A stretch of 64,000 nt of DNA from Alphaproteobacteria bacterium (GCA_009694135.1 SHVS01000013.1:1-64000), one strand, 5' to 3'; positions 26,215 to 36,126 are shown, counted from the first letter of the stretch. Made by a program: numbers and translations. Notes: generated from the letters alone by a model not told the origin.

Positions 26215-27675
26215 CTAGCGCGCCGGCGGCCGCAGCGCGCTGAGAAGTGCGCTGAAATCGACGCCGTTCAGCATCACCCGGCCGGCCGGGTCGAGCGTAA
26301 GTTCATAGCTGAGCGGGCCGTCCGCACGCTTGCCCAAGCCATTCGATTTGCCCATGGCTTGCAGCAGCATGAGGAAAGCCGAGGTCTGCAACGCCTGCGG
26401 ATCGTTCGGCTGCTGGCGGAGAAGTTGAATCGCTTGCGGCAAGCCGCTCACCTCGATGATGAGCGCGCCTTGGCCGCCGAAGGCGGCTTGGGGAGCGGTG
26501 ACAAAACTGCCGCTGAGGCCGATGCCGAGGGCTTTACCGTCGATTCGGCTCGGTTGCAGCCGCGCCGTGACGGGACCGCCCTTGGTCAGTCTTTGCAGCA
26601 GCTCGCCCGTGTCAGGGGATGGCGCGAGCCCCAGGCCGCGCGACTGTTCGACCAGAGTGATGAATTCACCGACAGGAAGGTTCTTCAGATCCAACTCGAG
26701 CGCGATCGTGTGCGGGACCAGCGGGGCAAGCCCGTGGGCGAAACTCTCCGCGCCGCTCAGCTTTTCGAGCTTCACAAGCAGGCGCAGGCTGGCCCGCGTC
26801 GCGGCGATTTCGCTCACGGTAAAATTGGTGAAGACAGCGGAGAGGGCGAGCCGTAGTCCGTCCGGTGAGCTCAAGGTTAGGTTGGATCCGCGCGCTTCCG
26901 TTTCGATGCGGCCGACCGAAGTTCCGCCCATGACGGCGGCCAGCCGCGTGGACAGCCGGTCGAGCGGGCCGAATTGCGGAAAGTAGACCAGGGGATCGAT
27001 GCCATTCGCCTTCGCCAGCGCGCCGTAAGCGGCCAGATCGATATCCACCACGCGGTGCGTGCTGGTCGAGTCCGCCATGGTGGCGGCGAAGCCTTGAAAT
27101 CCGAATTCAACGCGGGAGACGGAATTCGTGGTTTGCGTGGTCCAGTTTCGCTCCGCAGTCGCACCGGCCGCATGCGTTATCATATAGGAGCCGAGTTTTA
27201 TGGTCATAGGGCCATTGTTCGCTCCGGCGCGCAGTTCGACCGGGCCGGAGCGGAATTCAAGGGCCGTAAACGCAAACAACCGCGGGTCGAAGGAGCCGGA
27301 AAGCCTTGGATCGCGCAGAGTGATCCGCGCCGCCTCCGGTAAGTCCTTCAAGCGCATCAGCACGGAGGGGGGAAATTTGGCCTCGAAGGCCATCTGTCCA
27401 GCATTCTGTTCGCGCAGCGACACAGCGAAATCGCCAAGCTGAAGAACCGAGCCCTGGTAGTGTAGTTCGAGCGCCGGCAGCACCACCGCGTGGACCGAGT
27501 TCTGACTGGTGATGCGCGCGCGGCCGGAGAAGGAGAACGCCAGCGTCGCCCCTTCGGCCGGGGCATAAAGGCGGGCGAGATCGTCGATCGCCTGGCGCAC
27601 CTCGGCTTCACCGGCCGAAGCGGGCAGGGCGTAGCTGGCGGCCGCGAACACGACGGCGGCGAGACGCAGGCGCAT
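26215..27675 (-). CDS. Exported protein of unknown function, 486 residues
   Basis: Starts at MRLRLAAVVFAAASYALPASAG, a clear signal peptide cleaved near residue 21, with aaggagc upstream of the ATG. The rest (EAEVRQAIDDLARLYAPAEG onward) is rich in alternating beta-type segments, with few cysteines and no catalytic motif I recognise. Phrases such as LELDLKNLPVGEF and TVSEIAATRASLRLLVKLEKL recall DUF2125/AsmA-like periplasmic proteins that may handle lipids or envelope assembly, but the similarity is vague. It converges on the ABC exporter and is 32 bases downstream of an aspartoacylase-like gene on the same strand. Confidence 0.7.
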   Translation of the reverse strand: MRLRLAAVVFAAASYALPASAGEAEVRQAIDDLARLYAPAEGATLAFSFSGRARITSQNSVHAVVLPALELHYQGSVLQLGDFAVSLREQNAGQMAFEAKFPPSVLMRLKDLPEAARITLRDPRLSGSFDPRLFAFTALEFRSGPVELRAGANNGPMTIKLGSYMITHAAGATAERNWTTQTTNSVSRVEFGFQGFAATMADSTSTHRVVDIDLAAYGALAKANGIDPLVYFPQFGPLDRLSTRLAAVMGGTSVGRIETEARGSNLTLSSPDGLRLALSAVFTNFTVSEIAATRASLRLLVKLEKLSGAESFAHGLAPLVPHTIALELDLKNLPVGEFITLVEQSRGLGLAPSPDTGELLQRLTKGGPVTARLQPSRIDGKALGIGLSGSFVTAPQAAFGGQGALIIEVSGLPQAIQLLRQQPNDPQALQTSAFLMLLQAMGKSNGLGKRADGPLSYELTLDPAGRVMLNGVDFSALLSALRPPAR

Positions 27676-27707
27676 GGGCAGCTCCTTTCGGCCTGTGTCG
27701 GGCAAGA

Positions 27708-28673
27708 CTAGACCGCGCGCAACCGGCCGAGCCGCACGGCGGTATCGCCCGGACCCAGCAAGTAGGACGGCATCACCAGCATACAAGCATCATACGGGGT
27801 GCGCACCTCGCGCGCGCCGTCGCGGCCGATCAGCGTTCCGGCGCGCGGCACGACATCGAGGCTGCGATAAGCGGCGGCGAATTCGAACGGTCCGGTCTGA
27901 ACCGTGATCGTGTCGGTCACCTCGATTTCCGGCGCGGGGCGCGCCGCGGATAACTGGCTCGGACGAGGTTCGACCAAGCCCCAATGGGCGAGAAAGCGCA
28001 GGCTCACGGCATAGGCCAACTCCACCGCCGCCGGGTCGTCGTGCTGGCCGCATTCGACCAAAAGCGCGCTTGTGGGCGAGGCGGGGTCGCCGAAGCCGGC
28101 ATAGTCGCGCAGCCGCGTGCCGCCCGCATGGCCGCGATCGATGACGATCGGCAGGCCGGCCCCGACCGCGCGCGCGAGCGCGACACCCTTGGGCGCGGCC
28201 CCGGCCAGGATCACCGGCGGGCCGTCGCAATGCATCGAGTGCAGGTCGAGCAGCGTGTCCACCGATGCGAGCAACGGCCGCAGCGCGCGTGCGCGCGTAA
28301 GCTCCAGGCTGGCGCCGGGACCGCCGAGCGCCCCCGCCGACCACACGCGATTGAGATCCTCTTCGACCGCGCGCGCGCCGTGCGAACCATCGCCATTGCG
28401 CCGCGCCGCCGCCGCCGGGTTCATGAACGCGAGCGTCAGGCGTCCGCGCAGCGGCCGCACCATGCGTTTGATGAGTCGCGCCAGCGCATAGGCGCCGCAG
28501 GGTTCGTTGCCATGCATCAAAGCGCCGATCAGCGCGTGCGGTCCCGGCTGCGGCGACGCCCAACTATGGACGTAATCGATGCCGCTATTGCCGCCGCGAC
28601 AGGGCGTCAGATCGAGCGGCTGGAGAGCTGCTGCGCGCCGATCGGCCCGCGCGCTTGGGGAGAAACTGGCCAC
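27708..28673 (-). CDS. Succinylglutamate desuccinylase/aspartoacylase-family zinc hydrolase
   Basis: M14-type zinc carboxypeptidase fold that would cleave an N-acyl amino acid or a related amide. It is 321 residues, GTG start (ribosome site poor). Zinc ligands are visible in the HGNEPCG motif and in DLHSMH, and the catalytic Glu in ECGQH. The C-terminal third is a beta-rich lid domain. It is divergent from an N-formylglutamate amidohydrolase-type gene 69 bases away, so the two may share a promoter region and perhaps a degradation pathway for acylated amino acids. The substrate is unknown. Confidence 0.8.
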   Translation of the reverse strand: MASFSPSARADRRAAALQPLDLTPCRGGNSGIDYVHSWASPQPGPHALIGALMHGNEPCGAYALARLIKRMVRPLRGRLTLAFMNPAAAARRNGDGSHGARAVEEDLNRVWSAGALGGPGASLELTRARALRPLLASVDTLLDLHSMHCDGPPVILAGAAPKGVALARAVGAGLPIVIDRGHAGGTRLRDYAGFGDPASPTSALLVECGQHDDPAAVELAYAVSLRFLAHWGLVEPRPSQLSAARPAPEIEVTDTITVQTGPFEFAAAYRSLDVVPRAGTLIGRDGAREVRTPYDACMLVMPSYLLGPGDTAVRLGRLRAV

Positions 28674-28742
28674 GCCGCCACTATATGATTATTAAACGGG
28701 GATGCAGCAGCAAATTGCCCTGCGGCAACTGGATTTTGGGGA

Positions 28743-29606
28743 ATGAAGAGCGATCCACGCTCACCCGCCCCGGTGTTCCGTCGCGACCCCGAGAGGACGC
28801 CGGCGCCGGCGGTGTTCGACAGCCCGCATAGCGGTCGCGACTACCCCGAGGATTTCCGTCCCGCCGCGCCACTGGCAATTCTCCGCCGCACCGAGGACGC
28901 CTTTGTCGAAGAGCTCTATGCGTCCGCGCCCGCCCAAGGCGCGGCGCTGATCGGGGCGCTTTTTCCGCGCGTCTATATCGATCCCAACCGGGCGCTGGCC
29001 GATCTCGATTCGTCGATGGTCGATGGCGGTTGGCCGGATGCGGCTGGCGGGGAGAAGGCGCAGCGCGGCATCGGCTTGATCTGGCGCGTCGTTCCGCCGA
29101 GCACCGCGATTTACGACCGCTTGTTGTCGCAAGCCGAGGTGCGCCAGCGCATCGATCGTTACTGGCGGCCCTATCAAGACGCGGTCGATGAAAGCCTGGC
29201 CGAGGCGCATGCGCGTGACGGCGCGGTCTGGCATGTGAATTGCCACTCGATGCCATCGATGGGCGATATTTCCGCCGGAGACCCCGGCCGCAAACGCGCC
29301 GATTTCGTTCTCGGCGACCGCGACGGCACCAGCTGCGCGCCCGAATTCGTCCAGTTGGTCGAGGATACGCTGCGCGCCCTGGGTTATAGCGTTTTACGCA
29401 ACGATCCGTTCAAGGGCGTCGAGCTCGTGCGCCGCAACGGACAGCCAGACCTAGGTCGCCACAGTTTACAGATTGAAATTAACCGCGCGCTCTACATGAA
29501 CGAATCGACGATTCAGAAATCGCCGAATTTCATGCGCTTGCGGGGTGATATTGGCGTTCTGATCGAGCGCATCTGCGCCTTCGCGCGCGAACGGGCGCGG
29601 AGTTAG
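28743..29606 (+). CDS. N-formylglutamate amidohydrolase-family protein
   Basis: Zinc-dependent deformylase fold, 287 residues. Diagnostic stretches are FDSPHSGRDYPEDF (metal-binding His), the PRVYIDPNRALADLD segment and NCHSMPSMGD, with conserved His/Glu residues late in the protein (SLQIEINRALYM). In histidine degradation HutG hydrolyses N-formylglutamate, but no hut genes are nearby, so the substrate may differ. The start ATG is preceded by tgggga. It faces the aspartoacylase-like gene head-to-head. Confidence 0.85.
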   Translation: MKSDPRSPAPVFRRDPERTPAPAVFDSPHSGRDYPEDFRPAAPLAILRRTEDAFVEELYASAPAQGAALIGALFPRVYIDPNRALADLDSSMVDGGWPDAAGGEKAQRGIGLIWRVVPPSTAIYDRLLSQAEVRQRIDRYWRPYQDAVDESLAEAHARDGAVWHVNCHSMPSMGDISAGDPGRKRADFVLGDRDGTSCAPEFVQLVEDTLRALGYSVLRNDPFKGVELVRRNGQPDLGRHSLQIEINRALYMNESTIQKSPNFMRLRGDIGVLIERICAFARERARS

Positions 29607-29635
29607 CGACAGTAACATCCAAGGAGAGCTTCTCC

Positions 29636-30520
29636 ATGCGCACGGAGCAATTTAACATCCTATTGAATGAGTTACTGGAGAAGGCGAACGTCGATCCAAA
29701 AGGTGTGATGGTAATGCGCCATCGCCCGCAGGAACCGGAATTACGACGAGTGTTACCTTCGTTGGCTGCCGATAAGCCCGATATCTTCAATGCTTGGCAG
29801 CAGACGCAGCGACTTCCTGCAGAGAGGGCATTGGCAAAGGCGAGCCATGTCGCGTCCTTCATCGGGCACGAACCCAAGGCGGCTGTTTTTGTTGGGCTTT
29901 ACAAGGTCGGGAAGAGTCGCCCGCTGACCCACGGGCAATACTGGAAAATCCCGGAAAATATCGCGCTCAAGACCTTCGGTATGGTGGGCTTCACGGGTGA
30001 TCGCCAGTCGGTGCTGTGGTTTCAATTGGACCTCCTGGAGGCAATGAAATCCTGGCAGGGTAAGCTCATAGTCGAGCGGCCCGGATTGGAGCGTTCTTGG
30101 TGGCGCTGGGCGGACAGGAACGAAATCCCGGTACGCGCAATCTAAGATGAGAGCATCTTGGCTAAGAGGATGCCAGATTGGAAAGAGATTACCCTCACTT
30201 GGGATCAGCTAAAGGTCTTGCCAAGTTCATGGCACATAGCCCTCGAGCAATGGCGTGCGATCTATCTTATATTCGACGCTTCGACCGGGCAGGCCTATGT
30301 CGGGTCAGCCTATGGCGAACACAATCTTCTCGGCCGATGGGAGAATTACGCGGCGACCGGACATGGCGGCAACAAGCACCTGCGTGCGTGCGACAAGCAC
30401 AACCTGCGTTTCTCAATTCTTCAACGCTTGAACCCAGACATGAGCCAGAAAGATGTTATCGCCGTCGAAAATTCCTGGAAGGAACGGCTCCACACCCGGA
30501 CGCAGGGGCTAAACGAATAA
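29636..30520 (+). pseudogene. GIY-YIG nuclease-family gene interrupted by an in-frame TAA
   Basis: The 5' part (29636-30145, 169 residues, aaggagag upstream) has the conserved N-terminal module with KASHVASFIGHEP, GLYKVG and RSWWRWADRNEIP. The 3' part continues in the same reading frame after TAA at 30143-30145. It has the GIY-YIG-type core IYLIFDASTGQAYVGSAYG and downstream LLGRWENYAATGHGGNKHLR. In related single-chain proteins as I recall them, a Leu or similar residue replaces this stop between the AI and the ES...MPxW segments, so one base change separates it from an intact 294-residue gene. Base composition is visibly more AT-rich than its neighbours, suggesting horizontal acquisition. 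A TTG at 30158 might allow the nuclease half to be made alone. Confidence 0.75.
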
Positions 30521-30522
30521 TG

Positions 30523-30554
30523 AGGTGAGCCATCGCGTCATGCGAAACTCACCT
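30523..30554. terminator. Bidirectional hairpin between the GIY-YIG gene and nadK
   Basis: Outer arms aggtgag / ctcacct (7 bp) and inner arms tcgc / gcga around gtcat form a stacked hairpin between the convergent gene ends. The right arm overlaps the nadK stop codon. Shared termination is likely, although no T-run is present. Confidence 0.5.
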
Positions 30555-31344
30555 AAGGCGCGAACTGTTCCTTGAGGCTCCGTTCTTCGAGCGAATGCTC
30601 CGGATCGAAGAGCAAGGTCAAGCGCGTGCTGGGATCTTGCGCGATCTCCACCGCGGCGACGTCGCGGACTTCGGTTGCATCGGCGACGGCGCTCACCGGC
30701 CGCTTTTTTGCGTCCAGCACCTCGAAGCGCACGCGCGCCGCTTGCGGCAGCAGCGCCCCACGCCAGCGGCGGGGGCGGAAGGCGCTGATCGGTGTCAGCG
30801 CCAGCACCCCGGCGCCGAGCGGAATGATCGGCCCATGCGCCGAGAGGTTATAGGCGGTCGAGCCGGCCGGGGTCGCGACCAACACGCCGTCGCACACCAG
30901 CTCGGCCAAGCGTTCGACACCGTCGATCACGATGCGCAGCTTGGCCGCTTGACGGGTCTGGCGCAGCAGCGAGACCTCGTTGATCGCCAGGGCTTCGATC
31001 ACCTTGCCGCCGATTGTCTTCGCGCGCATGCGCAAGGGGAACAGTTCGACGGCGCTGGCCACCGCGATCCGCTGCGGCAATCCCTCGGCGCGGAAGTCGT
31101 TCATCAGAAAGCCGACGCTGCCGCAGTTCATGCCGAAGATCGGCAGCTTCTGGCCGATGAAGCGATGCAGGGTTTGCAGCAGGAACCCATCGCCGCCGAG
31201 CGCGACGATGACGCTCGCGTCCTCGGGCGCGACCAGCTTCAGCTTACGGGCGAGGGTCTTGAGCGCCGCTTGCGCCTCCGGCCCCTCGGCCGCGACCGCG
31301 GCAATGCGGGAAGTCGCGTCCGCCTTGCGGCCTTTCGGAGTCAT
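30553..31344 (-). CDS. nadK: NAD kinase
   Basis: Phosphorylates NAD to NADP using ATP. It is 263 residues. The catalytic GGDG motif is in [17 protein letters not shown] (about 45-61), the NE motif in [11 protein letters not shown], and the glycine-rich loop in [22 protein letters not shown]. The start lies 6 bases after the moaA stop on the same strand, so they probably form an operon. Other NAD genes (nicotinate phosphoribosyltransferase and nadE) lie 4-6 kb away on the other strand. Confidence 0.95.
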   Translation of the reverse strand: MTPKGRKADATSRIAAVAAEGPEAQAALKTLARKLKLVAPEDASVIVALGGDGFLLQTLHRFIGQKLPIFGMNCGSVGFLMNDFRAEGLPQRIAVASAVELFPLRMRAKTIGGKVIEALAINEVSLLRQTRQAAKLRIVIDGVERLAELVCDGVLVATPAGSTAYNLSAHGPIIPLGAGVLALTPISAFRPRRWRGALLPQAARVRFEVLDAKKRPVSAVADATEVRDVAAVEIAQDPSTRLTLLFDPEHSLEERSLKEQFAP

Positions 31345-31350
31345 AAAATG

Positions 31351-32370
31351 CTAGCCGCCGGTGACGCTCATGTGGCGGCCGACCGCGGGGCGCGAGCGGC
31401 GGCGGTCGATGATGAAATCATGGCCCTTGGGTTTGCGCGTGATCGACTCGCGGATCGCGGCGATCAGCACGGAATCGTTAGGACTTGCGCGAAGAGGTTT
31501 GCGCAAGTCCGCCGCGTCTTCCTGTCCGAGGCACATGAACAAGGTGCCGGTGCAAGTCAGCCGCACGCGGTTGCAGGATTCGCAGAAGTTATGCGTGAGC
31601 GGGGTGATGAAGCCGATTCGGCGCCCGGTTTCCTTGACCGAAACATAGCGCGCCGGACCGCCGCTGTTATAGTCGATGTCTTCCAGCGTCCAGTTCTGGG
31701 AGATCCTGGCGCGCACCATGCTGAGCGGCAGGTATTGATCGACCCGTTGCTCATTGCCGATATCGCCCATCGGCATGACTTCGATGATCGTCATGTCGAA
31801 GCCCATCTCGCCGCACCAGGCGATCATGCTGTCGAATTCGTCGTCATTGATGCCCTTGAGCGCCACCATATTGATCTTGACCGCGAGCCCGGCTTCCTTG
31901 GCCGCCGCCAAGCCTTCATAGACCTTGTCGAGTTTGCCCCAGCGGGTGATGGCGGCGAATTTGGCCGCATCGCGCGTATCGAGCGAGACGTTGATCCGCT
32001 TCACGCCGGTCTTGCGCAACTCGGCGGCGTAGCGCGCAAGCTGTGTGCCATTGGTGGTGACGGTGAGTTCCTGCAAATCGCCGGAATGGACCAACTCGCC
32101 CAGCCGGCCGAACAGCCACATGATGTCCTTGCGCACCAGCGGCTCGCCGCCGGTCAGCCGCAGCTTCTTCACGCCCAGGCGCACGAAGGCGCGGCACAGC
32201 CGGTCGAGCTCTTCGAGCGACAGCACCTCGGCCTTGGGCAGGAAGCTCATGTTCTCCGACATGCAATAGACGCAGCGCAGGTCGCAGCGGTCGGTCACCG
32301 ATACCCGCAGATAGCTGATCTGGCGCGCGAAAGGATCGACCAGCGGGCTAAGCGGCGAAATGGCGTTCAT
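31351..32370 (-). CDS. moaA: GTP 3',8-cyclase (molybdenum cofactor synthesis)
   Basis: Radical-SAM enzyme that starts molybdopterin synthesis by rearranging GTP. It is 339 residues. The SAM-binding iron-sulfur motif is CDLRCVYC (Cys29, Cys33, Cys36). The C-terminal second cluster is bound by [11 protein letters not shown]...C, and the protein ends in the conserved GG tail needed for activation. The upstream 124 bases contain GC-rich inverted repeats, including an 8-bp stem at 32423-32446, but nothing I can firmly call a Moco riboswitch. No moaC or other moa genes are in the window. Confidence 0.95.
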   Translation of the reverse strand: MNAISPLSPLVDPFARQISYLRVSVTDRCDLRCVYCMSENMSFLPKAEVLSLEELDRLCRAFVRLGVKKLRLTGGEPLVRKDIMWLFGRLGELVHSGDLQELTVTTNGTQLARYAAELRKTGVKRINVSLDTRDAAKFAAITRWGKLDKVYEGLAAAKEAGLAVKINMVALKGINDDEFDSMIAWCGEMGFDMTIIEVMPMGDIGNEQRVDQYLPLSMVRARISQNWTLEDIDYNSGGPARYVSVKETGRRIGFITPLTHNFCESCNRVRLTCTGTLFMCLGQEDAADLRKPLRASPNDSVLIAAIRESITRKPKGHDFIIDRRRSRPAVGRHMSVTGG

Positions 32371-32494
32371 GACGACTGCCGGTCCGGGGCTGCGACGCCC
32401 TGCCGCCGAGGTCCGGGGCAGGGGCTATATACGGCGCAATATAGCCCTCGTCTGGGGGCGGGCAAAGGTTAATATGCGTTATCCTTGCCGTCCG

Positions 32495-33472
32495 TTAGTC
32501 GACAATGGCCGAGGCGCGCGCCAATACGGCCTGGGGAACCTTGGTCCCGGTGCGTTCGGCCGCGTCGATATTCACGGTAATCTTGTCAGCGGTGGCCGGC
32601 ATCACCGGGATCGCTTGCGCCGGCTCTCCGCGCAGCAGGCGCAGAACGACGCCGGCTGCCTGCTGGCCGACCCGGTAGTTGTCATAGTCCAGCGCCGCCA
32701 CCGCTCCGCGTGGCACCAATTCCGAGCTGAGCGAGAACAGTGGGCGCAGCTTGGCCTCGGCAATGGCGACGATCTGCGGCATGGCCGTCGCGACTTGCGG
32801 GTCGTTGGCGACGATGAATGCGTCGGCGATGGCCGTGAGCGCCCCGACGACGGCGCGCGCCTCCTCGGCCCGGGCCAGGGTCCGGCTTTCGAATTGCCAG
32901 CCAAGCGCGGCTGCGGCCTGACGCAGGTCGGCTTCGGCCCTATCCGAGCGCGCGGAGGCGGGGCCGCGCAAGAGCGCAACCCGGCGCAGGCCGGGCATGA
33001 ACTCCTGCATCAGCTTGAGCGTATTGGCCCCCGGCAGCGGCAGCGTCAGCCCAGTGAAATTCGGCGGCAGCGCGTTCCCGTCGGCTCCGGCGGTCCTGAC
33101 TGGGGGTTCAGTCCCGATGAACATGACCGGTGCCTGTGGCGCGACCTCGAGCGCGGCCTGGGCCGAGGGGGTCGAGATGGCGACGATCACGGTCGCATTC
33201 TCCTCGGCAAAGCGGCGCACGATGGCCGCCGCCGCTCTTAGGTCGGCGCGCGCGCTGGCGTAGTCGAAGCGCAAGCCCCGCCCGGCGGCGAAGCCGGCGG
33301 CCCCGAGCCCATCGCGCAGCCCATCGCGGATGGCGTCCAGCGACGACAGCTCCACGATCGACGTGACCGCGACATGCGGAACCTGGGCTTCCGACGGGGC
33401 TGCAAACAGCAGCGCCGCCGTTAACCCTGTTATCGCACCCGCCCGCCACGGAAATTTACATCGCGCCAGCAT
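32495..33472 (-). CDS. Orphan ABC-type substrate-binding protein (TrpX-like family)
   Basis: Periplasmic binding protein of the ABC_sub_bind family, 325 residues, with a signal peptide ending near SEA-Q (about residue 29). Recognisable segments are VAVTSIVELSSLDAIRDGLRDGL, VAISTPSAQAAL, the central PVMFIGTEPP and DAFIVANDPQV. Family members with known ligands bind tryptophan or tyrosine. There are no permease or ATPase genes beside it. It is divergent (43-base gap) from class II DAHP synthase, the entry enzyme of aromatic synthesis, which makes an aromatic ligand an attractive but unproven idea. Confidence 0.78.
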   Translation of the reverse strand: MLARCKFPWRAGAITGLTAALLFAAPSEAQVPHVAVTSIVELSSLDAIRDGLRDGLGAAGFAAGRGLRFDYASARADLRAAAAIVRRFAEENATVIVAISTPSAQAALEVAPQAPVMFIGTEPPVRTAGADGNALPPNFTGLTLPLPGANTLKLMQEFMPGLRRVALLRGPASARSDRAEADLRQAAAALGWQFESRTLARAEEARAVVGALTAIADAFIVANDPQVATAMPQIVAIAEAKLRPLFSLSSELVPRGAVAALDYDNYRVGQQAAGVVLRLLRGEPAQAIPVMPATADKITVNIDAAERTGTKVPQAVLARASAIVD

Positions 33473-33515
33473 GCGCCCATATTAGCACCTTTGTTTCTCG
33501 ACGCACGGACGACGT

Positions 33516-34895
33516 ATGGCTGCGACTTGGACACCCGAGACTTGGCGGAGCAAACCGGTCGAGCAGGCGCCCGCCTATCCCGACGCCAATAAGCTGGCGG
33601 CGGCCGAAAGCGTGCTGCGCCGCTATCCCCCGCTGATTTTCGCGGGCGAGGCGCGCAACCTGAAGGCTCGCCTGGCCAAGGTCGCGGCCGGCCGCGCGTT
33701 CCTTTTGCAGGGCGGCGACTGCGCCGAAAGTTTCGCCGAGTTCCACCCCGACAATATCCGCGACACCTTCAAGGTGCTGCTGCAGATGGCGGTGGTGCTG
33801 ACCTTCGGCGGGCGGCGTGCGGTGGTGAAGGTCGGGCGCATCGCCGGCCAATTCGCCAAGCCGCGCAGTGAGAATTTGGAGACGCGCAACGGCGTCTCGC
33901 TCCCGGCCTATCGCGGCGACATCGTCAACGACATGGCCTTCGACGCGGCTGCGCGCGCGCCCGATCCCGACCGGCTGTTGCGCGCTTTCAACCAGTCGGC
34001 GGCGACGCTCAATCTTTTGCGCGCCTTCGCCCAGGGCGGCTTCGCGGATCTGCACAAGGTGCATGGTTGGAACCTCGACTTCGTCAAGGCCAGCCCGCAG
34101 GGTGAGCGCTACGAGGCCTATGCCCAGCGCATCGACGAGGCGCTCGGCTTCATGGAGGCGTGCGAGATCACCAGCGAAACCGTTCCGGCGGTGCGCGAGA
34201 CCGAGTTCTATACCAGCCACGAGGCGCTGCTTCTGCCCTATGAGCAGGCGCTCACCCGCAAGGACAGCCTCACCGGCGACTGGTATGATTGTTCGGCGCA
34301 TCTCTTGTGGCTCGGCGACCGTACGCGCAAGCCGGACGGCGCGCATGTCGAGTTCCTGCGCGGCGTGCTCAATCCGATCGCCATCAAATGCGGCCCGACA
34401 ATGGAGCCGGACGAGCTCATCAAGCTGATCGACATCTTGAACCCGCTCAACGAGCCGGGGCGGATGACGCTGATCGCGCGCATGGGCGCGGATCAGGTTG
34501 AACGCCGCTTGCCGGCGCTGGTGCGCGCGGTCAAGCGCGCCGGGCGCGTGGTCGTTTGGGCCTCGGACCCGATGCATGGCAATACGATCAAGGCGGCCAA
34601 CGGCTTCAAGACCCGCTCGGTCGACCGCATCCTCGCCGAGGTGCGCGGCTTCTTCGCCGTGCATCGAGCGGAAGGCACCTATGCCGGCGGCGTGCATTTC
34701 GAAATGACCGGCAAGGACGTGACCGAATGCCTCGGCGGGGCGCAGGAGATTTCGGTCGAAGCCTTGTCTTCGCGCTATCACACGCATTGCGACCCGCGGC
34801 TGAATGCCAGCCAGTCGCTCGAACTCGCCTTCACCATCGCCGAGGAAATGGCTGCCTGGCGCTCGGGCAGCAAGCGCCTGGCGGCGGCGGGCTAG
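33516..34895 (+). CDS. 3-deoxy-7-phosphoheptulonate synthase, class II
   Basis: Condenses phosphoenolpyruvate and erythrose-4-phosphate to DAHP, the first step of the shikimate pathway. It is 459 residues of the class II (plant/Mycobacterium-like) type. Diagnostic regions are [12 protein letters not shown] (about 62-73), [24 protein letters not shown], the Trp/His/Glu-rich middle ([10 protein letters not shown]), IKCGPTM, DPMHGNT and ECLGGAQ near the end. It is intact. It is likely the main DAHP synthase; no ACT-type regulatory domain is present. Confidence 0.93.
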   Translation: MAATWTPETWRSKPVEQAPAYPDANKLAAAESVLRRYPPLIFAGEARNLKARLAKVAAGRAFLLQGGDCAESFAEFHPDNIRDTFKVLLQMAVVLTFGGRRAVVKVGRIAGQFAKPRSENLETRNGVSLPAYRGDIVNDMAFDAAARAPDPDRLLRAFNQSAATLNLLRAFAQGGFADLHKVHGWNLDFVKASPQGERYEAYAQRIDEALGFMEACEITSETVPAVRETEFYTSHEALLLPYEQALTRKDSLTGDWYDCSAHLLWLGDRTRKPDGAHVEFLRGVLNPIAIKCGPTMEPDELIKLIDILNPLNEPGRMTLIARMGADQVERRLPALVRAVKRAGRVVVWASDPMHGNTIKAANGFKTRSVDRILAEVRGFFAVHRAEGTYAGGVHFEMTGKDVTECLGGAQEISVEALSSRYHTHCDPRLNASQSLELAFTIAEEMAAWRSGSKRLAAAG

Positions 34896-34932
34896 CGGCG
34901 CGCGCCCGTCGCGAGCGGACCCGGCCCAGCGC

Positions 34933-36108
34933 ATGAAACGCATTTCTCCCGGCCATGCGGACAGCCCGGCAACGATTCCGTCTCCGGCCGAGGCCGACGT
35001 CGCGCGCCTGACCGACGCCTATTTCAACAAGACGAAAGCAATCGTTACGCAATTCGGCGATTGCCGCGCCACTTATGCCGTGTTCATGCGCCGTCCGGTC
35101 GTCTCCGCGCCGCGGCTGATGGTTGACTGGCTCGAGGCGATCGCAGCCGCGCGCGGCACGCGCTTCGACATCGATCTGTGCTACGGCGAAGGCGAGTGGG
35201 TCGGCGCCGGCGAGCCGATGCTGTATCTGAGCGGATCGCTGGCGTCCCTGGTCGATCTCGAAACCCTGTTCCTGCAAAAGATCGGGGCCGCCTGCGTCGC
35301 CGCCTATAACGCCTTCACCATGTGTTCGGATTTGCCGCGCACGGCGTTTATCGCCTTCGATGCGCGTCACTGCGCCGGCAGCGAAATGGCGGAGATGATG
35401 GCCTACGCCGCCAGCGTCGGTTCGGCGCGGGCGCGGCGCGAGTCCGGGGCCAAGGGCTTTATCGGCAATGCGACCGACGCGACGGCGCATTATTTCAGTG
35501 CGCCGCGCGGCCTGGGCACGATGCCGCATGCGCTCGTCGGCTATGCCGGCACGACGCTGCGCGCGGCCGAGATGTATCACGAGGCCTTTCCCGACGAGGC
35601 GATGACCGTCCTGGTCGATTACTTCGGCCGCGAAATCACCGACAGCTTCGAGGTTTGCCGGCGCTTTCCGGAATTGGCGGCCGATGGACGGCTTTCCCTG
35701 CGCCTGGACACACCGGGCGGGCGTTACGTCGAAGGCCTCGATCCGCAGGCCTCCTACGCCGTGCTCGAACGCAATACGCCGGAAGCCGTGCGCGGCTATC
35801 GCAGCGACGCCGAACTGCGCCACCTGGTCGGCGCCGGCGTCTCGGCGGCGGCCATCTGGCATCTGCGCGAGCGGCTGGACGCCGCCGGCTTTCGCGCGGT
35901 GCAGATCGTCGCTTCCTCCGGCTTCGGCCCGGCCAAGTGCCGGATGATGGCGGCGGCCAAGACCCCGATCGACGTGATCGGTACCGGCTCGTATCTGCCG
36001 ACCGACTGGCATGAAACTAACGCCACCGCCGATATCGTCTCGTATGACGGCGTCGCGCGCGTCAAGGTCGGGCGCGAGTTCCTGCTGCGCAAGCCCGGCA
36101 AGCGCTAA
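34933..36108 (+). CDS. Nicotinate phosphoribosyltransferase-family protein
   Basis: Would make nicotinate mononucleotide from nicotinate and PRPP for NAD salvage. It is 391 residues from MKRISPG; the frame is open further upstream but overlaps the DAHP synthase gene. The family shows in DAYFNKTKAIV (N-terminus), FDARHCAGSEMAEMMAYA, KGFIGNATDA, GTMPHALVG (with the conserved His) and the PRPP-site region IVASSGFGPAKCRMM. It sits 18 bases upstream of nadE, forming a compact NAD salvage unit. It belongs to a branch separate from E. coli PncB, so I leave the symbol blank. Confidence 0.85.
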   Translation: MKRISPGHADSPATIPSPAEADVARLTDAYFNKTKAIVTQFGDCRATYAVFMRRPVVSAPRLMVDWLEAIAAARGTRFDIDLCYGEGEWVGAGEPMLYLSGSLASLVDLETLFLQKIGAACVAAYNAFTMCSDLPRTAFIAFDARHCAGSEMAEMMAYAASVGSARARRESGAKGFIGNATDATAHYFSAPRGLGTMPHALVGYAGTTLRAAEMYHEAFPDEAMTVLVDYFGREITDSFEVCRRFPELAADGRLSLRLDTPGGRYVEGLDPQASYAVLERNTPEAVRGYRSDAELRHLVGAGVSAAAIWHLRERLDAAGFRAVQIVASSGFGPAKCRMMAAAKTPIDVIGTGSYLPTDWHETNATADIVSYDGVARVKVGREFLLRKPGKR

Positions 36109-36126
36109 AGCCCGTCGCCCCCGCCA

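Noticed and set aside
30595-32472. 625-codon plus-strand frame opposite nadK and moaA
   Set aside because: Spans two well-supported genes on the other strand, with no motif or ribosome site of its own.
32371-32494. Molybdenum cofactor riboswitch before moaA
   Set aside because: The leader has GC-rich inverted repeats and an 8-bp stem at 32423-32446, but I could not find the conserved Moco RNA core, so I do not call it.
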